Positions 1 to 6,431 of a stretch of 8,903 nucleotides of DNA are shown here, in pieces (within the stretch, counting starts at the first letter, position 1; every line of letters begins with the position of its first letter). Origin of the DNA: Verrucomicrobiales bacterium (GTDB lineage Bacteria > Verrucomicrobiota > Verrucomicrobiia > Verrucomicrobiales > DEV007). Position numbers and translations under genes: made by a program. Under the pieces are notes generated by a model that made no database searches, was not told where the DNA came from, and saw only the letters and a program-made list of their open reading frames with translations. The DNA lies in the NCBI GenBank assembly GCA_007123695.1, contig SLGN01000120.1:1-8903 (forward strand), written 5' to 3'.

Positions 1-927
1 GAAGCGGAGGGAATCCACGTTGAAAGGAGTGGCGACGGTGTCGTCGACGGCGAGGGGCACGCCCTCGCGCTGCAGGATCGCGGAGATGCCGGCGAGGTCG
101 GCGGTGCGCAGCAGGGGATTGCTGGGAATCTCGGTGAAGACGGCGGCGGCGCGGCCGCCGGCGGCGAAGTGCGCCCCGAGCTCTTCGGTCCCGCCCGACT
201 CGGTCACGGTGAGGTCGACGACGCCTCCGCCGAATTGGTCCTGCACCTTGTAGGAGTCGAGGTAGGGGAACTCGACCTGCACCGTCGGTTCTCCGGGACG
301 ACGCGCCGAGAGGATGCGGTGGACCGCGAAGATGGCGGCCATGCCGGAGGAGAAAAGGAAGACGTCCTCGGGCGCGGTCCCGGGGTAGAGGTCGGCGATG
401 CGACGTCGGAGGACGCGGTCGGCCTCGGCCCCGGCCTCGGCCATGGCGGGATCGAGGGGGGCGTCGGAGAGGGCCGACTCGGCGAGGCGGCTGCTTACGA
501 TCTCGCCGCCGTGCTGCCAGCATTTCCAGGCGGTGCCGTAGGCCGGTTCGTCGAGGAGGACGGCGGTGAGGTTTCCCCATCCGTAGGACTCAAGGCGGCA
601 CGGAGTCCCGGTGCGGCGCTTCACGTAGTCGGCGCAGCGCCACGCGGCGGCGAGGGAGGGAAAGACGAGGGCCGACTCGGGTTTTTTCGCGTTCTTGGCG
701 AATTCGGCCTGGGCCGCGAGAAAGAGTTCGGCCACGTAGGGATGGGCGACGAAGCGGGGGTATCCGCTTTCCAAAGTTTCGATGGTTTCCGGGTCGCCTT
801 CCTCGTAGCCGATGACGTCGCGCCAGCGCGGCAGGCAGACGGAGGTGGCGTGGTCGCTCTCGGGCAGGGCGAGGCCGAGGTCCTCGGGCTGGCAGAAGGG
901 CTCCTCGAAGGGATCGCGGGCGGCCAT
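1..927 (-). CDS. Fungal Str2-type cystathionine gamma-synthase-like PLP enzyme (3' end missing)
   Basis: Seen: an open frame from ATG at 927 runs leftward for 309 codons and leaves the window without a stop. Residues 25-62 carry HATSVCLPRW, GYEEG and SGYPRF; residues 138-150 read QHGGEIVSSRLAE; residues 189-204 read VFLFSSGMAAIFAVHR; then FPYLDS (220-225), EIPSNPLL (266-273) and VDDT (294-297). Known: these are the landmarks of yeast Str2 and related fungal cystathionine gamma-synthases, which have an N-terminal extension before a Cys/Met-metabolism PLP fold. Such enzymes join an activated homoserine ester to cysteine, giving cystathionine in the cytoplasm. Inference: SSGM is the PLP phosphate loop and Asp295 pairs with the pyridine nitrogen; the PLP lysine should lie beyond the left edge. 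It starts 10 nt after the preceding cystathionine enzyme ends, so the two are probably cotranscribed. No Shine-Dalgarno is visible. The family is clear; exact substrate and reaction are less certain. Confidence 0.85.
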   Translation of the reverse strand, partial: MAARDPFEEPFCQPEDLGLALPESDHATSVCLPRWRDVIGYEEGDPETIETLESGYPRFVAHPYVAELFLAAQAEFAKNAKKPESALVFPSLAAAWRCADYVKRRTGTPCRLESYGWGNLTAVLLDEPAYGTAWKCWQHGGEIVSSRLAESALSDAPLDPAMAEAGAEADRVLRRRIADLYPGTAPEDVFLFSSGMAAIFAVHRILSARRPGEPTVQVEFPYLDSYKVQDQFGGGVVDLTVTESGGTEELGAHFAAGGRAAAVFTEIPSNPLLRTADLAGISAILQREGVPLAVDDTVATPFNVDSLRF

Positions 928-937
928 GGTCGGGTGC

Positions 938-2095
938 TCAGGAGGAGGCGAGGGCGCGGCGGACGTCGGCGACGAGGTCGTCGACGGTCTCGAGGCCGAT
1001 GGAGAAGCGCACCAGCGAGTCGGTGATGCCGACGGCCTCGCGGCGCTCGCGCGGCACGCTGGCGTGGGTCATCGAGGCGGGGTGGCAGCAGAGCGACTCG
1101 ACTCCGCCGAGGCTCTCGGCTTTGGGAAAGAGGCGGAGCCGCCCGAGAAAGGCCTGGGTCGCGTCCAGATCCCTGCCGAAATCGACGGTGACGATCCCCG
1201 AGCCGCCGCGCATCTGCCGTTTCGCGACGGCGTGCTGGGGGTGCGAGGGCAGGTAGGGGTAGCGCACCGCTACGGCGTCGGTCTCCCGTTCGAGGAATTC
1301 GGCGAAGGCGAGGGCGCTGGCGTTGTGCCGCTCCATGCGGACGGCGAGGGTCTTGAGCCCCCGCGAGACGAGCCAGCAGTCCATCGGCGCGGGCTGCAGG
1401 CCGAGGGCCTTTTGAGCGAAGACCATCTTGGCCTGCCATTCCTCGGAATTCGTGCAGACCGCGCCGGCGAGGGCGTCGGAGTGGCCGTTGGCGTATTTGG
1501 TGAGGGAAAGGAGCGAAAGGTCGGCCCCGAGCTCGATGGGGCGCTGCACGTAGCTGCTGGCGAAGGTGTTGTCGACGAGCAGGGGCGCTCCGGCGGCGTG
1601 GGCGGCCTCGGCGGCGGCGGCGATGTCGATGACCTTGAGATTGGGGTTGGTCGGCGATTCGATCCAGACGAGGGCGGGCCGGTGCGAGGCGAGCGCCTCG
1701 AAGGAGGCCGGATCGGTGAAGTCGAGGTAGACGACCGACACGCCGAATTTGGCGAAGACCTGGGCGAAGAGGCGGAAGGTGCAGCCGTAGAGGTTTTCCT
1801 CGGCCACGACGACGTCGCCGCTCGCGAGGGTCGAGACCACGGCGGTGATGGCCGAGACGCCGCTGCCGAAGCAGGTGGAGAAGGCCGCGCCTTCGAGGCT
1901 GGCGACGGTCCGGTCGAGGAGGCGGAAGTTCGGGTTGCCCGAGCGGGTGTAGTCGAAGCCGTTGGGGTTGCCGTATTCGAAGGTGGAGGTGAGCCACGCC
2001 GGCGGGGTCACCGCGCCGGTTTCGCCGACGAAGCCGCGCCCGAGGTGTATCGCCCGGGTCTCGAAACCGTGTCCGTCGTGGAGGTCTGCTGCCAT
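938..2095 (-). CDS. Cystathionine gamma-synthase / gamma-lyase family PLP enzyme
   Basis: A 385-residue protein, the normal size for MetB/MetC/CGL enzymes, which make or cleave cystathionine in the cytoplasm. Seen (numbering from ATG at 2095): TRAIHLG near the N-terminus, the PLP-phosphate motif YTRSGNP (Tyr49, Arg51), GSG in the phosphate loop near 77, VDNTF (Asp175 for the pyridine nitrogen), SLTKYANGHSD with the Schiff-base lysine at 200, and a C-terminal AESLGGVES block. Known: AESLGG with glutamate is usual for gamma-synthases and gamma-lyases, whereas beta-lyases usually have an SWGG-type block. Inference: with the Str2-like enzyme downstream as a likely synthase, this one may be the lyase, but sequence alone does not separate synthase from lyase. 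The frame stays open up to an ATG at 2179; I chose 2095 because family homology begins shortly after it (FETRAIH) and the upstream 28 residues look like non-coding DNA. No Shine-Dalgarno precedes either start. Confidence 0.9.
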   Translation of the reverse strand: MAADLHDGHGFETRAIHLGRGFVGETGAVTPPAWLTSTFEYGNPNGFDYTRSGNPNFRLLDRTVASLEGAAFSTCFGSGVSAITAVVSTLASGDVVVAEENLYGCTFRLFAQVFAKFGVSVVYLDFTDPASFEALASHRPALVWIESPTNPNLKVIDIAAAAEAAHAAGAPLLVDNTFASSYVQRPIELGADLSLLSLTKYANGHSDALAGAVCTNSEEWQAKMVFAQKALGLQPAPMDCWLVSRGLKTLAVRMERHNASALAFAEFLERETDAVAVRYPYLPSHPQHAVAKRQMRGGSGIVTVDFGRDLDATQAFLGRLRLFPKAESLGGVESLCCHPASMTHASVPRERREAVGITDSLVRFSIGLETVDDLVADVRRALASS

Positions 2096-2105
2096 GGCGG
2101 AATCA

Positions 2106-2134
2106 ACAGGGTCGTACCGCGGAGTCAACCCTGT
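2106..2134. promoter_or_regulatory. Inverted repeat upstream of the cystathionine enzyme (possible operator)
   Basis: ACAGGGT at 2106-2112 is repeated inverted as ACCCTGT at 2128-2134, with a 15-nt spacer. It lies 11-39 nt ahead of the start at 2095. On the minus strand a TTGACT hexamer (2128-2123) sits between the arms and resembles a -35 box, but no good -10 follows; TGATTC at 17-nt spacing is a poor match. The position would suit a repressor site for the sulfur genes or a short leader hairpin. Seven-base arms can arise by chance, so this is tentative. Confidence 0.25.
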
Positions 2135-2250
2135 CTGTTCGGGATGACGCGGGTTTTCCCGGGGGGCTCTGGGCGACATTCGGAGATGGAGGAGTCGCCT
2201 GCCATCTCGCCCGCCCCGCCCGCCGACCGGGATTTTCTCTCCGCTTGGGC

Positions 2251-2280
2251 TTGTGTCCGGCGGTGGATCGGGTCTAGACT
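2251..2280 (+). promoter_or_regulatory. Candidate promoter of the ThuA-led cluster
   Basis: TTGTGT (2251-2256) and TAGACT (2275-2280) are separated by 18 nt and lie just before the ATG at 2293. TAGACT matches the bacterial -10 consensus at four of six positions and TTGTGT matches the -35 at three. If used, transcription would begin roughly 5-8 nt before the start codon, giving a nearly leaderless mRNA, which fits the missing Shine-Dalgarno. The same arrangement (TTGCCC-N18-TAGTCT) occurs before the gene at 7465. An 8-bp palindrome, GTCTAGAC (2272-2279), overlaps the -10. Confidence 0.35.
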
Positions 2281-2292
2281 CCCGCCCGACCC

Positions 2293-3267
2293 ATGAAACG
2301 CAGCATCCTCGCCCTCGTCCCGTTCGCCGCCGTGTGCCTGCTCGTCGCCCAGAACGACGATGCGGAAAAGCCCAAGACCTGGGAGGAGCGCGCCGCCGAA
2401 CGCTTCGGGGACAACCCCACCGCCGAGCACAAGGCGCAGATCGAGGCGAACCTGCCCACGCCCTCGAAACCGGCGGGCGACCGCAGGATCCTCGTCTTCT
2501 ACCGCTGCGAGGGCTTCATCCACACCTCCATCCCCTTCGGCAACCACGCCCTCGCCGCCATCGCGGAGAAGACCGGGGCCTTCTCGGCCGACTTCTCCGA
2601 CCAGTATTCGGTCTTCGCCCCCGACAATCTCGCGAACTACGACGCCATCGTCTTCAACAACACCACCCACCTGAAGCCCGACGAGGCGCAGCGCGCCGCC
2701 ATTCTCGACTTCATCCACGGGGGCAAGGGCATCGTGGGCCTGCACGCCGCCGCCGACAACTTCGGCGGATGGGACGAGGGCATCGCCCTGATGGGCGGGA
2801 TCTTCAACGGCCATCCCTGGAACGGCGGCGGCACCTGGGCCTTCAAGGTGGAGGACCCCGGCCATCCGATCAACGCCGCCTTCGGCGGAAAGGGCTTCTG
2901 GCACAAGGACGAGATCTACTGGTACAAGCCCGAGAGCTTCCAGGGCCGGGAGCGGCTCCGCGTGCTCCTGAGCCTCGACCAGTCCAAGGCCGAGAACCGC
3001 AAGCCGCTGGAAAACGAGAAGGAGGCGCCCAAGCTCGCCGGCGCCTCCCCCGCCGACGTCGATGTCGCCGTCTCGTGGTGCCGGGAGATCGGGAAGGGCC
3101 GGCTTTTCTACACCAATCTCGGCCACAACGACCTCACCTTCGCCAACCGCATGGCGCTGCAGCACATCGTCGACGGGCTGCAATACGCGCTCGGCGACAT
3201 CGAAGCCGACGCGACGCCCTCGGCAAAGATCGACGTCGAGATCGCGCCGGCTCCCGAAGCGCCCTGA
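2293..3267 (+). CDS. Exported ThuA-domain protein
   Basis: 324 residues. The N-terminus (MKR, then a hydrophobic run to about residue 19, then QNDDAE) is a Sec signal peptide; cleavage is probably after Ala19 or Gln20. Cys15 is not in a good lipobox (Val precedes it). A ~40-residue charged linker follows, then a ThuA domain at about 64-302: RILVFYRCEGFIHTS, the acidic NYDAIVFNNT strand, GIVGLHAAAD (His151), NGHPW (His174), GHPI (His191), and the terminal GKGRLFYTNLGHND block. Known: ThuA proteins have a class-I glutamine-amidotransferase-like fold and are linked to trehalose and other disaccharide use, often in carbohydrate clusters; the chemistry of exported members is not settled. Seen: the position of the amidotransferase nucleophile elbow reads GLHAAA, with no cysteine. 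It is the first gene of the plus-strand cluster, and the next gene starts 61 nt downstream. Confidence 0.88.
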   Translation: MKRSILALVPFAAVCLLVAQNDDAEKPKTWEERAAERFGDNPTAEHKAQIEANLPTPSKPAGDRRILVFYRCEGFIHTSIPFGNHALAAIAEKTGAFSADFSDQYSVFAPDNLANYDAIVFNNTTHLKPDEAQRAAILDFIHGGKGIVGLHAAADNFGGWDEGIALMGGIFNGHPWNGGGTWAFKVEDPGHPINAAFGGKGFWHKDEIYWYKPESFQGRERLRVLLSLDQSKAENRKPLENEKEAPKLAGASPADVDVAVSWCREIGKGRLFYTNLGHNDLTFANRMALQHIVDGLQYALGDIEADATPSAKIDVEIAPAPEAP

Positions 3268-3328
3268 ATTCCGCCCGTTGCCCGCCGCCCCTCGTCCAAC
3301 CGCAGCCCTTCGCTCCACGCACTCTCCC

Positions 3329-4096
3329 ATGCTCAAGGAATACCTCGCCTTCGCCGAGACCGTCGCCCGGGAGGCCGGCGACCTGACTCTGGAATACTTT
3401 CTCACCGACGCGGCCCGGCCCGAGTTCAAGGCCGACGACACGCCCGTGACCGTGGCCGACCGCCGGGCCGAGGAACTCGTCCGCCGCCGCATCGGCGAGA
3501 CCTACCCCGGGCACGAGATCGTCGGAGAGGAATTCGGCGCGACCGGGGGCGGCGCCGAGCACCGCTGGATCATCGATCCCATCGACGGAACGAAGTCCTT
3601 CACCCATGGAGTGCCTCTCTACGGGGTGCTGATCGCCCTGGAGATCGCGGGGCGGGTCGAGGTGGGCTGCGCCCATTTTCCCGCCCTCGGCGAGACCGTC
3701 TCGGCCGCGAGCGGCTGCGGGGCTTGGTGGAACGGCAAGCCCGCCCGCGTCTCCGATGTCGGCGAGCTCGACCGCGCCGTCTGCGCCCACATCGACACCG
3801 CTTCCTTCGCCAGAAATGGAAAGGGCGAGAAATGGGAGCGGCTCCAGCGCGCCGTCTACTACAATGCCGGCTGGTGCGACGCCTACGGCTATCTCCTCGT
3901 GGCCACGGGCCGCGCCGAGATCATGCTCGACCCGGTCATGGCGGTGTGGGACTGCGGTCCCTTCCCACCGATTTTCCGGGAGGCGGGAGGCTACTTCGGC
4001 GACTGGTCGGGAAACGAGGGCCGCATCGACGGGGGAGAGGCGCTCGCGACGAACGCGGCCCTGCGCGAGGAGGTCGTGGCATTGCTGAAAGGGTAG
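3329..4096 (+). CDS. hisN: Inositol-monophosphatase family phosphatase, HisN-type histidinol-phosphatase-like
   Basis: 255 residues, typical for the family. No signal peptide, so cytoplasmic. Seen: GEEFG (Glu67, Glu68), the metal-binding motif WIIDPIDGTKSF (Asp83, Asp86), the second motif WDCGPFPPIFREAGG (Trp207, Asp208) and GGYFGDWSG. Known: these residues bind Mg2+ and activate water to hydrolyse a phosphate monoester. DPIDGTKSF plus a C-terminal GG-x-F-x-DW-x-G is typical of the HisN histidinol-phosphatase branch (the penultimate step of histidine synthesis) rather than inositol or fructose-1,6-bisphosphate enzymes. The frame is open upstream to 3062, inside the ThuA gene; ATG at 3329 is chosen because family homology starts directly there. 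Odd: it is flanked by exported carbohydrate genes and no other his gene is in view, so a sugar-phosphate substrate is possible. The gene symbol is a best guess. Confidence 0.82.
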   Translation: MLKEYLAFAETVAREAGDLTLEYFLTDAARPEFKADDTPVTVADRRAEELVRRRIGETYPGHEIVGEEFGATGGGAEHRWIIDPIDGTKSFTHGVPLYGVLIALEIAGRVEVGCAHFPALGETVSAASGCGAWWNGKPARVSDVGELDRAVCAHIDTASFARNGKGEKWERLQRAVYYNAGWCDAYGYLLVATGRAEIMLDPVMAVWDCGPFPPIFREAGGYFGDWSGNEGRIDGGEALATNAALREEVVALLKG

Positions 4097-4115
4097 GGGA
4101 AGCTTGGGAAAAACG

Positions 4116-6413
4116 ATGAACCGCTCCGTTTCCAAATGGGCCGCTGCGCTCTGCGCCGCTTTGCTGTTGCCGGCGGCTGCGGCCCCGGCTCGCGACTGGG
4201 TCGTCCACCCCGAACTCGGCGACGACGGGAACGAAGGCACGGCCGAGGCGCCCCTCGCGACCGCGCAGGCCGCCATCGACCGTTGCGGGCCCGGCGACCG
4301 GGTCGTGCTGCAGCCGGCCGGCGCGGTCTACGGGCAGAGCATCGATCTCGGCAAGGCGCCTTCCGGGCTCGTCCTCGATGGAAACGGCGTCGTCCTCGAC
4401 GGCGGCGGCGAACGCGAGTTCGGCCTCGTCGCGCGGGGCGAGAACCGCAACGTCAAGGTCTTCCAACTCGCGGCGCGGAACCATCGCGGCAGCGGCTTCG
4501 CCATCTCCGGAGAGAGCCGGGGCTTCCAGTTCTTCGGCATCTCCGCGGCCGACAACGGACGGGCCGGCTTCGAGGTCTCGGACCGGGCGGAGTGCTGGAT
4601 CCGCGGGGCGCGCTTCGAGGCTCCGCCGGGGGCGGCCAGCTTTCTTTCCGCCGACGCCGCCGAATCCCACCACAGCGACGGCAGCTACCGCGGGGAGTTC
4701 CGGCTGGTCGGGGGACGCCACAGCCTGACCCGCTGCGAGCTGCTGGAGAATCCCGACCTCGCCGTCCTTTCGGTCCGCGCAGGCCCGCCCGGTCGCGGCG
4801 ACGGCGACGGATCCGCCAGCCTCGTCGTGCAGGACCTCTCCTTCGCCGGAGAGGCCGGCGGGCGGCCCCGCGTCGAGATCGGCCCCGGCAGCTTCGTCTA
4901 CCACGACGCCGCCAGCGGCGCGGTTTTCTCCCGCATGGAGCTGGAGCGCCACCCGTCCGCCGAGTTTGGTGAAAGCCTCTTCCGCACCTACCCGATCGGT
5001 CGCGACGCTTCCGGAGCGCCGATCACGGCCTGGGCCGGCGGCGGCACCCGCTACCTGCCGTCGAACGCCTACCGGATCATGCATTTCGGCAAGCACGTGC
5101 CGCAGGAGGTCGCGCCCAAGCTCTCTCCGGACAACGACTGGCTCGGGCTGCTCGCTCCGCTCGACACCGCGTCCTTTCCCCCCGAAGGCCCCGCCTTCGC
5201 CCCCGAGCAGGCCTCGGCCCACGCCATCTGGCGGTGGATCGGGCTCGCCGCGCCCGACGCCGTCTTCGTGCCCGACACTCCCGAGGGACGCGCCCTCGGC
5301 GAGGCGCTGCGCCGGCATCCTCCCGGCGACGTCGGCATGGTCGATGTCTTCCTCCACCGCGAGGGCGCCGACGGTCGCACCGAGTCCGTCGTGCTGCCCC
5401 GGCTCGACGGCGACGCTCCCGGCGCCAAGGCGGAGATGCTCGCGCGCGTCTCCCGCAGCCCCGACGAAGTCCTGCGGCAGATCGCGGCGCACTACGGCGA
5501 CCGCTTCGGCGGATCCTACATCGAGGCCCTCGCCGTGATCGCAAGGGCCGAGGGCGGCCTGCCGCACCGAGCGGCGGAGCTGGCGAAGGAGCATCTCGGG
5601 AAAAAGCCGGACCTGCCCGCCAACGGAGGCGACATCGCCGGCACGCTGCTCTACGCGATGCTCGACGAGGACTGGGCGCGCGAGCGCGTCCTCGCCGTGG
5701 CCGACATGGCCTACGACGCCGACGGCGAGCCCCTCGAGGCCATGCCCAAGCACAACGAGATGAGCGACGCCGTCTTCATGGGCGGCCCCGTCCTCGCCCA
5801 CGCCGGTAGGATTTCGGGGGAGGGGAGATATTTCGACCAGGCGCTGCGCAACTACCGCTTCATCGCCGGACTGTGCCGGCGCGACGACGGCATCTACCGC
5901 CACTCGCCCCTCGACGAGGCGGCGTGGGGCCGCGGCAACGGCTTTCCCGCCCTCGGGCTCGCCCTCGTCCTGGAGCAGTTTCCCGAAGACCACGAAGGCC
6001 ACGGCGAGATGCGCGAAGCCCTCGTCGCCCACCTCGAGGCCCTCGCCGCGCACCAGGACCGCGACGGCATGTGGCACCAGATCATCGACCATCCCGACAG
6101 CTACGCCGAACTCACCTCCACCGCGATGATCGCCTACGCCGCCGCCTCCGCGCTGGAGCGAGGCTGGCTCGACGAAGCCGCCTGGCGGCCCCGTCTCGAA
6201 GCCGCCTGGGCCTCGGTCAAAATGCACGCCGCGACCGACGGCCGGCGCTTCGTGAATGTCTGCACCGGCACCGGCAAGCAGCCCTCGCTCGAGGACTACT
6301 ACCGGCGCGAAGCCATCCTCGGACCCGACGGTCGCGGCGCGGCCATGGCAATGATGCTTGCCAAAAAACTGAAAAACTGGCAGCATTTCCGCGATGACGC
6401 CATCCAGCCCTGA
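4116..6413 (+). CDS. Exported beta-helix / GH105 (unsaturated uronyl hydrolase) fusion protein
   Basis: 765 residues from ATG 4116, 19 nt after the phosphatase stop. A TTG at 4104 is in frame, but the ATG gives a clean signal peptide (RSVSK, alanine-rich core, APA-RDW cleavage near 26). Residues ~27-285 look like a right-handed parallel beta-helix: WVVHPELGDDGNEGT, APLATAQAAID and PGDRVVLQPAG are the usual entry motifs, followed by short Gly/Asn-rich rungs. Residues ~290-440 form a separate middle segment, perhaps a degenerate carboxypeptidase-like domain. Residues ~448-750 match GH105/GH88: NGGDIAG (Asp506), MSDAVFMGGP (Asp551), YRHSPLDE (His596), WGRGNG (Trp604, Arg606), DGMWHQ (His654) and ELTSTAM. 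Known: Bacillus YteR, a GH105 enzyme, removes unsaturated galacturonic acid from rhamnogalacturonan oligosaccharides and uses Asp143, His189 and a W-x-R; Asp551, His596 and Arg606 line up with these. Inference: a periplasmic exo-acting uronide hydrolase with a carbohydrate-binding or lyase-like beta-helix. The exact polysaccharide is unknown. Confidence 0.85.
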   Translation: MNRSVSKWAAALCAALLLPAAAAPARDWVVHPELGDDGNEGTAEAPLATAQAAIDRCGPGDRVVLQPAGAVYGQSIDLGKAPSGLVLDGNGVVLDGGGEREFGLVARGENRNVKVFQLAARNHRGSGFAISGESRGFQFFGISAADNGRAGFEVSDRAECWIRGARFEAPPGAASFLSADAAESHHSDGSYRGEFRLVGGRHSLTRCELLENPDLAVLSVRAGPPGRGDGDGSASLVVQDLSFAGEAGGRPRVEIGPGSFVYHDAASGAVFSRMELERHPSAEFGESLFRTYPIGRDASGAPITAWAGGGTRYLPSNAYRIMHFGKHVPQEVAPKLSPDNDWLGLLAPLDTASFPPEGPAFAPEQASAHAIWRWIGLAAPDAVFVPDTPEGRALGEALRRHPPGDVGMVDVFLHREGADGRTESVVLPRLDGDAPGAKAEMLARVSRSPDEVLRQIAAHYGDRFGGSYIEALAVIARAEGGLPHRAAELAKEHLGKKPDLPANGGDIAGTLLYAMLDEDWARERVLAVADMAYDADGEPLEAMPKHNEMSDAVFMGGPVLAHAGRISGEGRYFDQALRNYRFIAGLCRRDDGIYRHSPLDEAAWGRGNGFPALGLALVLEQFPEDHEGHGEMREALVAHLEALAAHQDRDGMWHQIIDHPDSYAELTSTAMIAYAAASALERGWLDEAAWRPRLEAAWASVKMHAATDGRRFVNVCTGTGKQPSLEDYYRREAILGPDGRGAAMAMMLAKKLKNWQHFRDDAIQP

Positions 6414-6431
6414 GCCAGCCGCCTCCGCCGC

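Noticed and set aside
2096..2179. Longer N-terminus for the cystathionine enzyme starting at 2179
   Set aside because: The 28 extra residues show no homology and are Pro/Arg-rich, no ribosome site precedes them, and ATG 2095 gives the normal family length.
2272..2279. GTCTAGAC palindrome as an operator
   Set aside because: It is only 8 bp and is explained by the overlapping -10-like element; there is no second copy nearby.
812..2296. A 494-codon open frame on the plus strand
   Set aside because: It is antisense to the cystathionine enzyme, which has all catalytic motifs. The translation is Gly/Glu/Val-rich with no family features.
3062..3328. Upstream extension of the phosphatase frame into the ThuA gene
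   Set aside because: The first 89 codons read as Ser/Arg/Pro-rich out-of-frame sequence of ThuA; family homology begins at ATG 3329.
2125..3492. A 455-codon minus-strand open frame across the ThuA gene
   Set aside because: It is a shadow of the ThuA and phosphatase genes, lacks motifs, and overlaps the divergent promoter region.
4104..4115. TTG start for the GH105 fusion
   Set aside because: It is possible, but ATG 4116 gives a standard signal peptide beginning and is the stronger start codon.
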